Position numbers and translations under genes: made by a program. A stretch of DNA of 64,000 nt from Paenibacillus sp. Marseille-Q4541 (GTDB lineage: Bacteria; Bacillota; Bacilli; Paenibacillales; Paenibacillaceae). Each line of letters begins with the position of its first letter. Position 1 is the stretch's first letter. This document shows, in pieces, positions 24,917 to 36,290 of the stretch. The notes beneath the pieces are model-generated. The model had not been told where the DNA came from and ran no database searches. It worked only from the letters and a program-made list of their open reading frames with translations. The DNA is taken from positions 372,001-436,000 of the forward strand of contig NZ_JAGXCY010000001.1 of NCBI RefSeq assembly GCF_018310695.1, written 5' to 3'.

Positions 24917-27900
24917 TTAGCGGTTGAAAGCTGGCATTGATTCCGAGGAGAAGTTAATGGTCTCCAACATTTGCAGGAGCGCACGTACTGTATCCAGGGA
25001 AGTCATACATACAACACCGTTTTCTACCGCTTCACGGCGGATACGGAATCCGTCACGCTGCGGCGTTTTACCTTTAGTCAGTGTATTAAAGACAAAGTTT
25101 GCTTCACCTGTCCGGATCATATCCAGAATGTTTGGCGTACCTTCGCTTAGTTTATTCACAGTTTGGACAGGAATACCTGCTTCTGTTAAGGCTTCAGCTG
25201 TACCACCTGTAGCAATGATTTTGTAACCAAGTTTATAGAATCCGCCAAGCAGGGAAACTGCTTCATCCTTATCCTTGTCAGCCACAGTAGCAATGATAGC
25301 ACCGGAGGAAGGAATTTTCATTCCTGCACCAATCAAGCCTTTGTAAAGTGCTTTCGCATAAAGAACATCACGGCCCATAACTTCACCCGTTGATTTCATT
25401 TCCGGACCAAGTGTTGGTTCCACACGGCGCAGTTTTGCAAAAGAGAACACCGGTACTTTGACCGAAACATGATCACTTTCTGGCCATAGACCATCGACAT
25501 AGCCTTGATCTGCTAGTTTTTTACCTAGGATCGCTTGAGTAGCAAGGTTCGCCATTGGGATACCCGTTACTTTGCTCAGGAACGGTACTGTTCTTGAGGA
25601 TCTTGGATTTACTTCGATTACGTATACTTCATCTTGATAGATAACGAACTGGATGTTTACAAGTCCGATCGTTTTCAGTTCTTTGGCAATGTTGATCGTA
25701 ATATTCACGACTTTTTCTTTCAGATGCGGTTCCAGATGTTGCGGAGGGTATACCGCAATGGAGTCACCCGAGTGAACCCCTGCGCGTTCCACATGCTCCA
25801 TAATTCCTGGAATAAGAACGGTTTCTCCGTCACAGATCGCATCTACTTCTACCTCTTTACCAAGCATATAACGGTCAATCAGTACCGGATGGTCTGGATT
25901 GATTTTCACTGCTTGTTCCATATAGCTCAGTAGTTCACTGTCAGAGTATACGATCTCCATTGCACGTCCACCAAGTACGTACGACGGACGAACCAGTACA
26001 GGGTAACCTATACCTTGTGCAGTGACTACCGCATCATCTACGGTGGTTACTGTTTTGCCCAGAGGCTGTGCAATCGCAAGTCTGGACAGCAGTGCTTCAA
26101 ATTTCTTACGATCTTCTGCTTCATCGATGCTTGCAAGGTCCGTTCCGAGAATTCTCACGCCTGCATCTGCAAGTGGTGCAGCTAGGTTAATAGCCGTTTG
26201 ACCACCAAACTGTACAATGACGCCTACCGGTTTTTCCTGTTCAATGACGTTCATTACATCTTCAAAGAACAACGGTTCAAAGTAGAGTCGATCTGACGTG
26301 TTAAAGTCCGTCGATACTGTCTCTGGATTGTTGTTAATAATAACTGCTTCGTATCCAGCAGCCTGGATAGCCCATACTGCATGTACAGTAGAGTAGTCAA
26401 ACTCAATTCCTTGTCCGATACGAATTGGGCCGGAACCAAGTACTACAATCTTCTCTTTAGAAGACGGAATTACTTCATTCTCTGTTTCATAGCTAGAGTA
26501 GTAGTAAGGAGTGATCGCTTCAAACTCAGCAGCACATGTATCTACCATTTTGTAGACTGGACGAAGCTGCATTCCTTCGCGCATCTCGCGTACTTCTTTC
26601 TCTGTAGTGAACGATTCTCCCGGTTGCCCTTCAGCGCGAATCTCCGCAATGGAACGATCCGTGAAGCCCATGCGTTTTGCTTGATAGAGCATTTCTCTGC
26701 TCAGTTCTTTTTCTGAACGAATCTGATCTTCAAATTTGATGATACCTTCGATCTTATCAAGGAACCACCAGTCAATTTTGGTCAGATCCTGGATCTCTTG
26801 AAGTGTATAACCACGGCGGAACGCTTCCGCTACGAGGAACATACGCTCATCGTCCGGTTTGATAAGGCGTGTTCTTAGCACTTCGTCTTCCAGCAGAGCC
26901 GCTTCTTTCAAATGAATGCGATGCGCTCCGATTTCAAGCGAGCGAACGGCTTTGTGAATTGATTCTTCAAAGGTACGGCCAATGGCCATTACTTCGCCCG
27001 TTGCTTTCATCTGTGTACCAAGTTTCCGGTTCGCAGAAACAAATTTATCAAATGGCCAGCGCGGAATTTTACTTACGATGTAATCCAGCGTAGGCTCGAA
27101 GAATGCATAGGTTTGACCCGTTACCGGGTTAATAATTTCATCAAGTGTGTATCCCATTGCAATTTTAGCTGCCATCTTGGCAATCGGATAACCCGTTGCT
27201 TTAGACGCAAGCGCGGAAGAACGGCTTACACGTGGGTTTACTTCAATTACGTAGTACTGGAAGCTTTGTGGGTCCAGTGCAAATTGAACGTTACATCCGC
27301 CTTCGATATTAAGCGCACGAATGATTTTGAGTGATGCAGAACGCAGCATTTGATATTCACGGTCTGACAGTGTTTGGCTCGGTGCAACTACAATACTGTC
27401 TCCTGTATGAACGCCAACCGGGTCAAAGTTTTCCATGTTACATACGACGATGCAGTTGTCATTCGCATCACGCATAACTTCATATTCAACTTCTTTCATG
27501 CCGGCAATGCTTTTCTCAACCAAACATTGTCCAATCGGGCTGTAACGTAGACCGGAAGCAACCGTCTCACGAAGTTCTTCTTCTGTCGCACAAATCCCGC
27601 CGCCTGTTCCGCCTAGCGTATAAGCAGGGCGAACAATAATCGGGTAACCAATTTCATTAGCAAAATCTAGAGCTTCATTGAGTGTCGTTACAATCACACT
27701 CTCAGGTACCGGTTGATCCAGTTCACGCATCAGATCGCGGAACAGATCACGGTCTTCCGCTTTCTCAATGGAAGTAAGCTGCGTACCGAGAAGCTTCACG
27801 TTCTCGCTCTCCAGAACTCCTGCACGAGCCAATTCTACCGCCATATTAAGACCCGTTTGACCGCCAAGCGTTGGAAGCAGTCCATCTGGACGCTCCTGAC

Positions 27901-28135
27901 GAATGATTTGTGTTACAAAATCGAGTGTAATTGGCTCGATGTATACTTTGTCTGCCATATTGCTGTCTGTCATGATGGTTGCAGGGTTGCTGTTAATCAG
28001 AACAACTTCCACGCCTTCTTCTTTGAGCGCTTGACATGCTTGTGTTCCGGCATAGTCAAACTCTGCTGCCTGACCGATAACGATCGGACCGGAGCCAATA
28101 ACAAGAATTTTCTTGAGGTCTGTATTTTTCGGCAT
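24917..28135 (-). CDS. carB: Carbamoyl-phosphate synthase, large subunit
   Basis: Makes carbamoyl phosphate from bicarbonate, ammonia (from CarA) and two ATP. The 1072-residue length is standard. Two homologous ATP-grasp halves are visible: [20 protein letters not shown] at the N-terminus and [20 protein letters not shown] from about residue 555, with an oligomerisation region between. The C-terminal MGS-type regulatory domain (~930-1072) includes [18 protein letters not shown] precedes the start. As part of the PyrR-attenuated operon this is the pyrimidine-specific enzyme (pyrAB in B. subtilis); a separate arginine-pathway copy may exist elsewhere. Confidence 0.97.
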   Translation of the reverse strand: MPKNTDLKKILVIGSGPIVIGQAAEFDYAGTQACQALKEEGVEVVLINSNPATIMTDSNMADKVYIEPITLDFVTQIIRQERPDGLLPTLGGQTGLNMAVELARAGVLESENVKLLGTQLTSIEKAEDRDLFRDLMRELDQPVPESVIVTTLNEALDFANEIGYPIIVRPAYTLGGTGGGICATEEELRETVASGLRYSPIGQCLVEKSIAGMKEVEYEVMRDANDNCIVVCNMENFDPVGVHTGDSIVVAPSQTLSDREYQMLRSASLKIIRALNIEGGCNVQFALDPQSFQYYVIEVNPRVSRSSALASKATGYPIAKMAAKIAMGYTLDEIINPVTGQTYAFFEPTLDYIVSKIPRWPFDKFVSANRKLGTQMKATGEVMAIGRTFEESIHKAVRSLEIGAHRIHLKEAALLEDEVLRTRLIKPDDERMFLVAEAFRRGYTLQEIQDLTKIDWWFLDKIEGIIKFEDQIRSEKELSREMLYQAKRMGFTDRSIAEIRAEGQPGESFTTEKEVREMREGMQLRPVYKMVDTCAAEFEAITPYYYSSYETENEVIPSSKEKIVVLGSGPIRIGQGIEFDYSTVHAVWAIQAAGYEAVIINNNPETVSTDFNTSDRLYFEPLFFEDVMNVIEQEKPVGVIVQFGGQTAINLAAPLADAGVRILGTDLASIDEAEDRKKFEALLSRLAIAQPLGKTVTTVDDAVVTAQGIGYPVLVRPSYVLGGRAMEIVYSDSELLSYMEQAVKINPDHPVLIDRYMLGKEVEVDAICDGETVLIPGIMEHVERAGVHSGDSIAVYPPQHLEPHLKEKVVNITINIAKELKTIGLVNIQFVIYQDEVYVIEVNPRSSRTVPFLSKVTGIPMANLATQAILGKKLADQGYVDGLWPESDHVSVKVPVFSFAKLRRVEPTLGPEMKSTGEVMGRDVLYAKALYKGLIGAGMKIPSSGAIIATVADKDKDEAVSLLGGFYKLGYKIIATGGTAEALTEAGIPVQTVNKLSEGTPNILDMIRTGEANFVFNTLTKGKTPQRDGFRIRREAVENGVVCMTSLDTVRALLQMLETINFSSESMPAFNR

Positions 28136-28136
28136 G

Positions 28137-29279
28137 TTAATTTGCTCCTTTCACTGCTGCGGCAAGTACGGCTTGGCGCGCTTTTTTCGGATGATTTAGT
28201 TTGTGTTCACGAATCATATCAATAAAACGGTCGAACAAGTATGAATTATCTTGTGGTCCTGGTGCTGCTTCCGGATGATATTGTACAGAAAATGCCGGAT
28301 ATTTCTTATGTTTTAAACCTTCAACGGTTTTATCATTGTTGTTGATATGTGTAATTTCCAGGTCCGTGCCTTTGATAGACTCTTCATTTACGGTATACCC
28401 ATGGTTCTGAGATGTAATGAAACAACGTCCTGTTTCCAGTTCTTTGACCGGATGATTTCCACCACGGTGACCAAATTTCAGTTTCTCTGTATCCGCACCT
28501 GCTGCTAGTGCAAACAGCTGGTGACCAAGGCAGATCCCGAAGATTGGATATTCACCTAGCAGTTCGGAGATCATTTTCACTGCATGAGGAACATCTTTCG
28601 GATCCCCAGGGCCGTTGGACAGCTGAATGCCGTCTGGATTCAGTTTGCGGATTTCATCTGCTGTCGTATCGTGTGGAACCACCACTACGTCACAACCACG
28701 TTTGTTCAGTTCACGCAAGATCCCTGTTTTTGCACCATAGTCCAGAACTACGATTCGCTCGCCAATGCCTGGGCTGCTGTATACGTGCTGAGTTGAAGTC
28801 AGCGGCACTTGATTGCGCAGCTCTTCGATCGTTGTATCTGTCATCATTTCCAGCAGTTCTTCAACCGGCTTGGAGCCTGTAGTCAGAATCCCTTTCATCG
28901 TTCCTTGATGACGAATACGGCGTGTCAGCATCCGTGTATCAATGTCGCTGATTCCTACAATTCCGTACTCTTTCAAGAGTGTATCTACGCTGTATTCAGC
29001 ACGCCAGTTACTTGGTACCGGCTCATGGCGACGTGTGACAAACCCATGAACATAAGGGCGGATGGATTCAAAATCATCCCGAGTAATCCCATAGTTTCCG
29101 ATCAGCGGGTACGTCATGGTTACGATTTGACCGCAGTAAGAAGGATCAGATAGCACCTCTTGGTAGCCTGTAATTCCTGTATTAAAAACGACTTCACCTG
29201 TTGTTTCTCCTTCAGCTCCGAAAGCTCTTCCGGTGAACAATGTGCCGTCTTCTAGTAACAATCTTGCTTGTGCCTGCAT
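28137..29279 (-). CDS. carA: Carbamoyl-phosphate synthase, small (glutamine amidotransferase) subunit
   Basis: Hydrolyses glutamine and passes ammonia to CarB. 380 residues: N-terminal CPSase small-chain domain ([20 protein letters not shown]) and a class I amidotransferase domain with the nucleophile motif [15 protein letters not shown] (about 240-255) and a C-terminal His/Glu ([13 protein letters not shown]). AAGGAGTGA precedes the ATG. It ends one base before the carB start region, so the two are translationally coupled. Confidence 0.97.
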   Translation of the reverse strand: MQAQARLLLEDGTLFTGRAFGAEGETTGEVVFNTGITGYQEVLSDPSYCGQIVTMTYPLIGNYGITRDDFESIRPYVHGFVTRRHEPVPSNWRAEYSVDTLLKEYGIVGISDIDTRMLTRRIRHQGTMKGILTTGSKPVEELLEMMTDTTIEELRNQVPLTSTQHVYSSPGIGERIVVLDYGAKTGILRELNKRGCDVVVVPHDTTADEIRKLNPDGIQLSNGPGDPKDVPHAVKMISELLGEYPIFGICLGHQLFALAAGADTEKLKFGHRGGNHPVKELETGRCFITSQNHGYTVNEESIKGTDLEITHINNNDKTVEGLKHKKYPAFSVQYHPEAAPGPQDNSYLFDRFIDMIREHKLNHPKKARQAVLAAAVKGAN

Positions 29280-29328
29280 CCACTCTCACTCCTTAAAGTT
29301 GTCTTACATCAATTTTGGTTTATATATA

Positions 29329-29346
29329 AGCCCTTATAAAAGGGCT
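29329..29346. other. Small hairpin between pyrC and carA
   Basis: AGCCCTT and AAGGGCT form a 7-bp stem with a 4-base loop. The T-tract (CTTTTATT) is on the plus strand, opposite to the operon, so it would terminate antisense rather than operon transcripts. No PyrR-type loop (CNGNGA) is present here. Confidence 0.35.
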
Positions 29347-29379
29347 CTTTTATTCGTTGTTAGCCGTAATCGGGTTTAC

Positions 29380-30702
29380 TTAGCTCAATGTTGAATCGGA
29401 ATATACTTTCTTACCGTCAACAAAGGTCATCACAGGCCAGCCTGTAAGTTTCCATCCTGTAAATGGAGTATTGCGTCCCTTTGTAGCAAACTCATTTGGA
29501 TCAACTGCACGCTCTGTGCTGAGGTCAATGACCGTAATATCAGCGGGTGCACCTTCCTCTAGGCGTCCAGTATCCAGGCGGAACACGCGAGCCGGTTCAG
29601 CTGTCATCTTTTCTACCAAGAAAGATAGGCTCCATTTTCCTGTTGCTACAAACTTCGTATAGAGCAGCGGAAACGCTGTTTCAAATCCGACGATGCCGAA
29701 TGGTGCCAGCTCCATTCCTTTTGCTTTTTCTTCCTCGCTGTGTGGTGCATGATCCGTAACAACCATATCCAGTGTTCCATCCTCAAGCCCTTGAATACAA
29801 GCTTCTACATCACGGCGTGAGCGCAGTGGAGGATTCATTTTCCAGTTAGCATCCAGACCTGGGATATCTTCATCCGCTAGAATCAGATGGTGCGGACATA
29901 CCTCAGCAGTTACTTTGATTCCAATCTTTTTGGCGTCACGGATGAGACGAACGGATTGCTCTGTGCTTACGTGACATACATGATAATGTACGCCTGTTGC
30001 TTCAGCGAGTAGAATATCGCGTCCAACATGGATGGCTTCGGATTCATTCGGAATACCTTTCAGACCATGTTTCTCAGCAAAAGCACCTTCTGCTACACAT
30101 GCTCCTTCAACCAAGGAGTTGTCTTCGCAGTGAGCAATAACCGGCATATCCATCGCAGCTGCTTTGTTCATTGCATCTTTCATCATTTGAGCGCTTTGTA
30201 CACCGACTCCGTCATCGGTAAATCCGATAGCGCCTGCTGCTTTGAGTGCTTCAAAATTAGTCAGCTCGCGTCCGAGTTCATTTACTGTAATTGCTGCGTA
30301 TGGAAGAACTTTAGCAAGACCTGCTTCCTTTGCTTTATCCAGTACCAGTTGTACCGTTTCTGGATCGTCCGTTACCGGTCTTGTGTTCGGCATGCAAGCG
30401 ATGGTTGTAAATCCGCCTTTTACAGCAGAACGGCTGCCTGATTCAATTGTTTCTTTATGTTCAAATCCTGGCTCTCTTAAATGTACGTGCATATCAATCA
30501 GACCAGGAACAACGAGTTTGCCTTCTACATCAATTTCTTCAATTTTTACATCGCCAGGGTTTGTTCCTTCTTCAGCAAACAGGGTGAAACCCACGTTCAC
30601 ATCAAGTATGCTTAAAATTTTCCCTTCGGAAATGACAATGTTCTTTTGTTCGAGTTCCCCATCCTTATTCAGTACACTTGCATTTTTAATCATTTGTAAC
30701 AT
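29380..30702 (-). CDS. pyrC: Dihydroorotase
   Basis: Third step of UMP synthesis, cyclising carbamoyl aspartate. Amidohydrolase of 440 residues with metal-binding DMHVHLREPG (about 57-66), a His in VIAHCEDNSL, HVCHVST, and the late VTDHAPHS motif. This is the type I (long) dihydroorotase. The start at 30702 (MLQMIKNASV) follows GGAGG with a 7-base spacer; a longer reading would add 17 residues with no ribosome binding site. It sits 120 bases after pyrB. Confidence 0.96.
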   Translation of the reverse strand: MLQMIKNASVLNKDGELEQKNIVISEGKILSILDVNVGFTLFAEEGTNPGDVKIEEIDVEGKLVVPGLIDMHVHLREPGFEHKETIESGSRSAVKGGFTTIACMPNTRPVTDDPETVQLVLDKAKEAGLAKVLPYAAITVNELGRELTNFEALKAAGAIGFTDDGVGVQSAQMMKDAMNKAAAMDMPVIAHCEDNSLVEGACVAEGAFAEKHGLKGIPNESEAIHVGRDILLAEATGVHYHVCHVSTEQSVRLIRDAKKIGIKVTAEVCPHHLILADEDIPGLDANWKMNPPLRSRRDVEACIQGLEDGTLDMVVTDHAPHSEEEKAKGMELAPFGIVGFETAFPLLYTKFVATGKWSLSFLVEKMTAEPARVFRLDTGRLEEGAPADITVIDLSTERAVDPNEFATKGRNTPFTGWKLTGWPVMTFVDGKKVYSDSTLS

Positions 30703-30822
30703 GTAATATCCTCCGCTCCGATCCGTCAAACTGTTTAATAAGAATGACGACATCTCCGATTATTGTGTGTTTTGACTTTTCGCAACTTGTGATCAGCCGA
30801 CGCTTTTCTCGAGTATCTTCTA

Positions 30823-32411
<1,589 letters not shown>

Positions 32412-32481
32412 TTAATAAGCTCTAAGGACAGACCGAAACAAAAGCCGCAGCTTCGCCCGGGTCCAATCACGTTACCTTGCC

Positions 32482-32495
32482 AGTCTCACGGGACT
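32482..32495 (-). promoter_or_regulatory. PyrR-binding hairpin (canonical, attenuator-proximal)
   Basis: The minus strand reads AGTCCCGTGAGACT, a full match to the conserved PyrR-binding loop (ARUCCNGNGAGRYU): stem AGTC/GACT with hexaloop CCGTGA. Flanks CCTT and AAGG form the lower stem, as in the B. subtilis anti-antiterminators. It lies about 95 bases upstream of the attenuator terminator. Confidence 0.85.
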
Positions 32496-32532
32496 GATTT
32501 AAAGGTGCTATTCATGTAATTTGCTTGATGTT

Positions 32533-32546
32533 AACCTCTCTGGATT
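32533..32546 (-). promoter_or_regulatory. Second, promoter-proximal PyrR-type hairpin
   Basis: The minus strand reads AATCCAGAGAGGTT, also a full match to the PyrR loop consensus. TTAATC pairs with GGTTAA around hexaloop CAGAGA, and a lower stem CTTGAT/ATCAAG is separated by a two-base 3' bulge. Having two such hairpins ahead of one terminator is unusual. Confidence 0.75.
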
Positions 32547-32579
32547 AATCAAGTTTCAAACAAATTTTCGTCGTCATGA

Positions 32580-32608
32580 ATTATGACAGAAAGCTTATCC
32601 TCTGTCAA
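32580..32608 (-). promoter_or_regulatory. Sigma-A promoter of the pyr operon
   Basis: On the minus strand TTGACA (32603-32608), a 17-base spacer and CATAAT (32580-32585). Transcription should start near 32573, giving a leader of about 280 bases that contains both PyrR hairpins and the attenuator. Confidence 0.85.
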
Positions 32609-32744
32609 CACCTTAGCATATGAAGAGTTTCTCAGCATATCCATTTATACATTTCACACATGTCGTTATGCATTTTTAATGCTCTTATTTTTATAATTAT
32701 ACGATATATATGTATAAATATCCATTGTTTTTTTATTTTTCGCA

Positions 32745-32775
32745 CAAAAAAAGAACCTGGAAACACCAGGTTCTT
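32745..32775 (-). terminator. Terminator after the 30-residue peptide gene
   Basis: AAGAACCTGG (32751-32760) pairs perfectly with CCAGGTTCTT (32766-32775), loop AAACA, followed on the minus strand by seven T. It lies 46 bases after the stop of the small gene at 32822-32914. Confidence 0.85.
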
Positions 32776-32821
32776 ATCTAAGTTCATATTTGATTCGTAA
32801 TTAATCATTTCGTAAATGATT

Positions 32822-32914
32822 CTAGTGATCGTCTTTTGCCAATCTTTTAAAGAGAAATGTAATCCCAACAAATCCTAAGACAATAATAACGGCAATCATC
32901 GCGATAAATTCCAT
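32822..32914 (-). CDS. 30-residue single-span membrane peptide, unknown function
   Basis: Short frame beginning MEFIAMIAVIIVLGFVGITF and ending KRLAKDDH: one hydrophobic helix (about 4-22) followed by a basic then acidic tail, which predicts the C-terminus in the cytoplasm or near positive charges. AGGGGG lies 9 bases upstream of the ATG, and the gene is followed by its own strong terminator, so it has all the parts of a separate small transcription unit. No clear promoter seen and no family recognised. Confidence 0.65.
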   Translation of the reverse strand: MEFIAMIAVIIVLGFVGITFLFKRLAKDDH

Positions 32915-33092
32915 CAGTAACGTCCCCCTATTCGATATCTTTGACTATATTGTACCTTGATTTCTTTCTTTATGCGGATCTAACCTTGACAATAATATGA
33001 AACATCATTTGAGTCTTAAGAAAAATAGACGAGACCTGATAGGTCCCGTCCATGATCCACAATGATTACAACCATTCAAATTATTAGAAAAA

Positions 33093-34346
33093 TTAAAATT
33101 CGAACTCTACGTCACTCAGGCGACGCTTAATTTCTCCGATAACTCGTTTTTCTTCTTCTTCCCCTTTCGCTTCAAACGTAACAGAGAAACGTACAAAGTT
33201 ACCTGCATCATCCCAAGGTACAGAGGAGATCAGCTTTTCACGAATAAGGAATTGAGAGAACTCTTCACCCGACTCAAATCGACGTCCGCCTTTTACCCCT
33301 TTTGGAGCTTCTACATATAGGAAGAAGGAACCTTTCGGTTTCTCTGCTCTGAATCCAAGTTCATTCAGTGCTTCCACTAATATGTTATGACGACGAGAAT
33401 ACTTCTCTGCAATTTTCTCTGTAATTTCTGGATGAGATAAGCCATATGCAGCAGCTTTTTGAATCGCAATAAACTGACCGGAGTCATTGTTATCCTTAAT
33501 ATCACTGAATGCTTTTACAACAAGCGGATTACCTGCTACAAAGCCAATACGCCATCCAGTCATATTATAAGATTTGGATAAGGAGTGAAGTTCAACCCCT
33601 ACATCCTTCGCACCAGGTACGGATAGGAAACTCAGTGGCTTCATACCGTCATAAGTAAGTGCAGCGTAAGGAGCATCATGTACAACGATTACGTTGTACT
33701 TCTTAGCCCACTCTACAACTTCTGTAAAAAATTCAGGGGTTGCACTTGCACCCGTTGGGTTATTCGGATAGTTCAAATATAACAGCTTCGCACGGTGTGC
33801 AATTTCTTCTGGGATAGATGTAAGATCCGGCAAGAAGTTATTTTCCTTCGTTAGCTGAACATTGAACACTTCTCCGCCCAAATACTTGGTGTGTGTTCCA
33901 AGAACGGGGTAGCCTGGTACTGTCAGAATCGCCACATCACCTGGGTTAATGAATACAGATGGCATCATAGCAAGTGCTGGTTTGGAACCGATGGAGTGAA
34001 CAACTTCCGATACAGGATCAATTCCTTGTACACCGAATACTTCTTCCAAATATTTAGCTGCGGCTTCCTTGAATTCAGGAATTCCGTTATCAGCATAACC
34101 GCGGTTTTCAGCCTTAGCTGCTTCTTCAGCAAGCTTGGCCACAATACCCGCGTCTGCCATCTCATCCGGCTCACCTACGCCAAGGTCAATCAGTTCGATA
34201 TCTGGAAAATCTTTTTTCGCTGCTTGTTTCGCGCGTTTAATTTTTTCGAATTTATAGATGTTCGTGTCTTTACCATAATTAGCACCGCCGATCCGATCGG
34301 CAAAACTGTTTTGAATGTAAGTTTCTTGATATTTTTCAGTACTCAT
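33093..34346 (-). CDS. dapL: LL-diaminopimelate aminotransferase (class I/II PLP aminotransferase)
   Basis: Probably converts tetrahydrodipicolinate directly to LL-diaminopimelate, giving meso-DAP for peptidoglycan and lysine. 417 residues with DLGVGEPDE, NYPNNPTGA, the PLP lysine in SLSKSYNMTGWRIGF (about 260) and a C-terminal FVRFSVTFE. The NNDSGQF segment and overall length fit DapL, although other class I aminotransferases share most motifs. A DAP route agrees with the DNPR motif in MurE at 59990-61477. It stands alone with its own promoter. Confidence 0.85.
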   Translation of the reverse strand: MSTEKYQETYIQNSFADRIGGANYGKDTNIYKFEKIKRAKQAAKKDFPDIELIDLGVGEPDEMADAGIVAKLAEEAAKAENRGYADNGIPEFKEAAAKYLEEVFGVQGIDPVSEVVHSIGSKPALAMMPSVFINPGDVAILTVPGYPVLGTHTKYLGGEVFNVQLTKENNFLPDLTSIPEEIAHRAKLLYLNYPNNPTGASATPEFFTEVVEWAKKYNVIVVHDAPYAALTYDGMKPLSFLSVPGAKDVGVELHSLSKSYNMTGWRIGFVAGNPLVVKAFSDIKDNNDSGQFIAIQKAAAYGLSHPEITEKIAEKYSRRHNILVEALNELGFRAEKPKGSFFLYVEAPKGVKGGRRFESGEEFSQFLIREKLISSVPWDDAGNFVRFSVTFEAKGEEEEKRVIGEIKRRLSDVEFEF

Positions 34347-34477
34347 AATAGTATTTCATCTCCTCTTGTAACGAATTTCTCCATGTATAAATATGAAGGA
34401 TCTTATACCTTAAAGCCATGGACTAAACACCCGATCATTTGCACTATCGTTTTGTGCTCTTCTTGCTATTCCTAATG

Positions 34478-34505
34478 AATATATACCCAAAGTCAGGGGT
34501 TTCAA
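34478..34505 (-). promoter_or_regulatory. Candidate sigma-A promoter for dapL
   Basis: TTGAAA (34500-34505), a 16-base spacer and TATATT (34478-34483) on the minus strand, about 130 bases upstream of the dapL start. Confidence 0.45.
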
Positions 34506-34555
34506 GCTTTTCTTGCAGTTTGCACAAAACCACTATTAAATATGAATAATGCAAT

Positions 34556-34586
34556 AAAAAAAGAGCCGCCTCAGCGACTCTCTTTT
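34556..34586 (-). terminator. Terminator after the lspA-rluD pair
   Basis: On the minus strand AAAGAGAGTCGC pairs with GCGGCTCTTT (one unpaired base) and is followed by seven T. It lies about 35 bases after the pseudouridine synthase stop codon. Confidence 0.75.
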
Positions 34587-34619
34587 AGATCCAGCTTATT
34601 AACAAAATAGATGTTCCTG

Positions 34620-35561
34620 TTATCTGCTTCGCAAAGAAGCTAGAACATTTTCCATATCTTGCGGTAATGGAGCGGTAAACTCCATTTGTTCTCCGGTATC
34701 AGGATGTACAAAACCAAGCGTTTGGGCATGAAGTGCCTGACCATTCATCTTAATTCCCTTATTCCGCCCATACATCGGATCGCCAACGAGAGGATGACCG
34801 ATAAACTTCATATGCACCCGGATTTGATGCGTACGGCCTGTCTCCAGTTTCAGTTCCAGCAGCGTATAATCACCAAGACGCTCCATCACTGAGAAGTGGG
34901 TCACTGCTTCCTTGCTGTTACGCTCGGTTACCGTGTACATTTTGCGGTCATTTGTGTCACGTCCAATGGGAGCATCCACCGTTCCCTGATCATGTTGTAC
35001 ATGTCCATGTACCAGAGCGATATAACGACGATTCACGCTATGCTCCTTCAGCTGAGCCGCAAGTGAAGCGTGAGCCTTATCATTTTTGGCCGCCATCAGA
35101 AGACCTGATGTATCCTTATCAATCCGATGAACAATGCCGGGACGCAGCTCGCCGTTAATACCTGAAAGGTCTTTGCAGTGATACATCAAGGCATTCACAA
35201 GGGTTCCCGAAGTATGACCAGGTGCCGGATGTACCACGAGTCCTCTTTGTTTGTTTACTACGATTACGCTTGCATCCTCATATACAACATTCAGTGGGAT
35301 GTCTTCCGGTATAATTTCGACCGCAGCCGGCTCAGGAATGGTAACCACAATGCGGTCACCCTCATTAAGCTTATAGTTCGACTTCACTTTTGTTCCATTC
35401 ACGGTAACATGTCCATCTGCAATCCACAATTGAACCTGGGAGCGCGAGACGTCATCCATGCTTTCCGTAATATATTTATCAATTCGTTCCTTGGCAAAAT
35501 CAGCAGTGACGGTCCACTCCTGGATGTCCTGAGCAGATTCTTGTTCGGACCGATCTGTCAT
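34620..35561 (-). CDS. ylyB: RluD-family 23S rRNA pseudouridine synthase
   Basis: Isomerises uridines in RNA, most likely in 23S rRNA helix 69 as RluD does. 313 residues: an N-terminal S4 RNA-binding domain (~18-80, DKYITESMDDVSRSQVQLWI) and a synthase domain with the catalytic Asp in HRIDKDTSGLLMAAKND (about 138) plus GRTHQIRVHMKFIGHPLVGD. In B. subtilis ylyB follows lspA directly, as here; the genes are 2 bases apart, and GGAAGGAA in the end of lspA is the ribosome binding site. The exact target site cannot be told from sequence. Confidence 0.93.
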   Translation of the reverse strand: MTDRSEQESAQDIQEWTVTADFAKERIDKYITESMDDVSRSQVQLWIADGHVTVNGTKVKSNYKLNEGDRIVVTIPEPAAVEIIPEDIPLNVVYEDASVIVVNKQRGLVVHPAPGHTSGTLVNALMYHCKDLSGINGELRPGIVHRIDKDTSGLLMAAKNDKAHASLAAQLKEHSVNRRYIALVHGHVQHDQGTVDAPIGRDTNDRKMYTVTERNSKEAVTHFSVMERLGDYTLLELKLETGRTHQIRVHMKFIGHPLVGDPMYGRNKGIKMNGQALHAQTLGFVHPDTGEQMEFTAPLPQDMENVLASLRSR

Positions 35562-35563
35562 TA

Positions 35564-36052
35564 TTATTCCTTCCCTTCTTGTTGACCTTCACGTTGTTTT
35601 TCTCTTCTTGATTCGAGCAATGTGTCGAGGATAATAAGAGCAACCCCAATAACGATAGCAGAATCAGCAACGTTAAAGATCGGAAACGTATAGCTTCCAA
35701 AATTAAATTTAAAGAAATCAACCACTTCTCCCATGAGCAAGCGATCCAAAAAATTACCAATGGCTCCTGCAAGAACTAGTGATAAAGCTAGTGGAAGCAA
35801 TTTGTCTGGCTGGGATTTGATTTTCTGGATGTACCATACTAGCGCACATACCACAATAATTGTAACTACAATGAAAAACCATCGTTGATCCTGAAGAATT
35901 CCAAAAGCTGCGCCCCGGTTACGATGAGAAGTAATGTAGAAAAAGTCTCCGATAACCGACACATGCTCACCCAGTTCCAATCTTGTCTTAATGAGCCATT
36001 TACTTCCTTGATCCACCAGAAAAACAATAAATGCAATAACGTAATAGATCAC
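35564..36052 (-). CDS. lspA: Lipoprotein signal peptidase (signal peptidase II)
   Basis: Cuts lipoprotein signal peptides before the lipid-modified cysteine. Four membrane helices in 162 residues; catalytic aspartates in GNFLDRL (about 102) and FNVADSAIVIG (about 129), and a conserved NRGAAFG near residue 45. The start is GTG at 36052, with GGAGTGA 10 bases upstream. Substrates in this window include the lipoproteins at 16054-17526 and 21333-22439. Confidence 0.96.
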   Translation of the reverse strand: MIYYVIAFIVFLVDQGSKWLIKTRLELGEHVSVIGDFFYITSHRNRGAAFGILQDQRWFFIVVTIIVVCALVWYIQKIKSQPDKLLPLALSLVLAGAIGNFLDRLLMGEVVDFFKFNFGSYTFPIFNVADSAIVIGVALIILDTLLESRREKQREGQQEGKE

Positions 36053-36290
36053 TGTGTTTTTGTCACTCCGTTCTTGTCTTTTACCATTCCATGGGTAATG
36101 CCTTATTTATTGTAGCATAACCGCTGGAACAGCGTCTATTTGAACTCATGGAGAATAACACACACACCGATTATGCAAAATCCACCTTCTCTAAAACCTA
36201 AGCTTTTTGTGCAATCTATACAGACAACGAGAACAGTTTACTTATTAACTTTTGAAAACGTTAGTAACATGTAAAGGAGCATTGACGCCC

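Noticed and set aside
32632..32871. 79-codon minus-strand frame
   Set aside because: It spans the strong terminator at 32745-32775 and overlaps the better supported 30-codon gene; no ribosome binding site.
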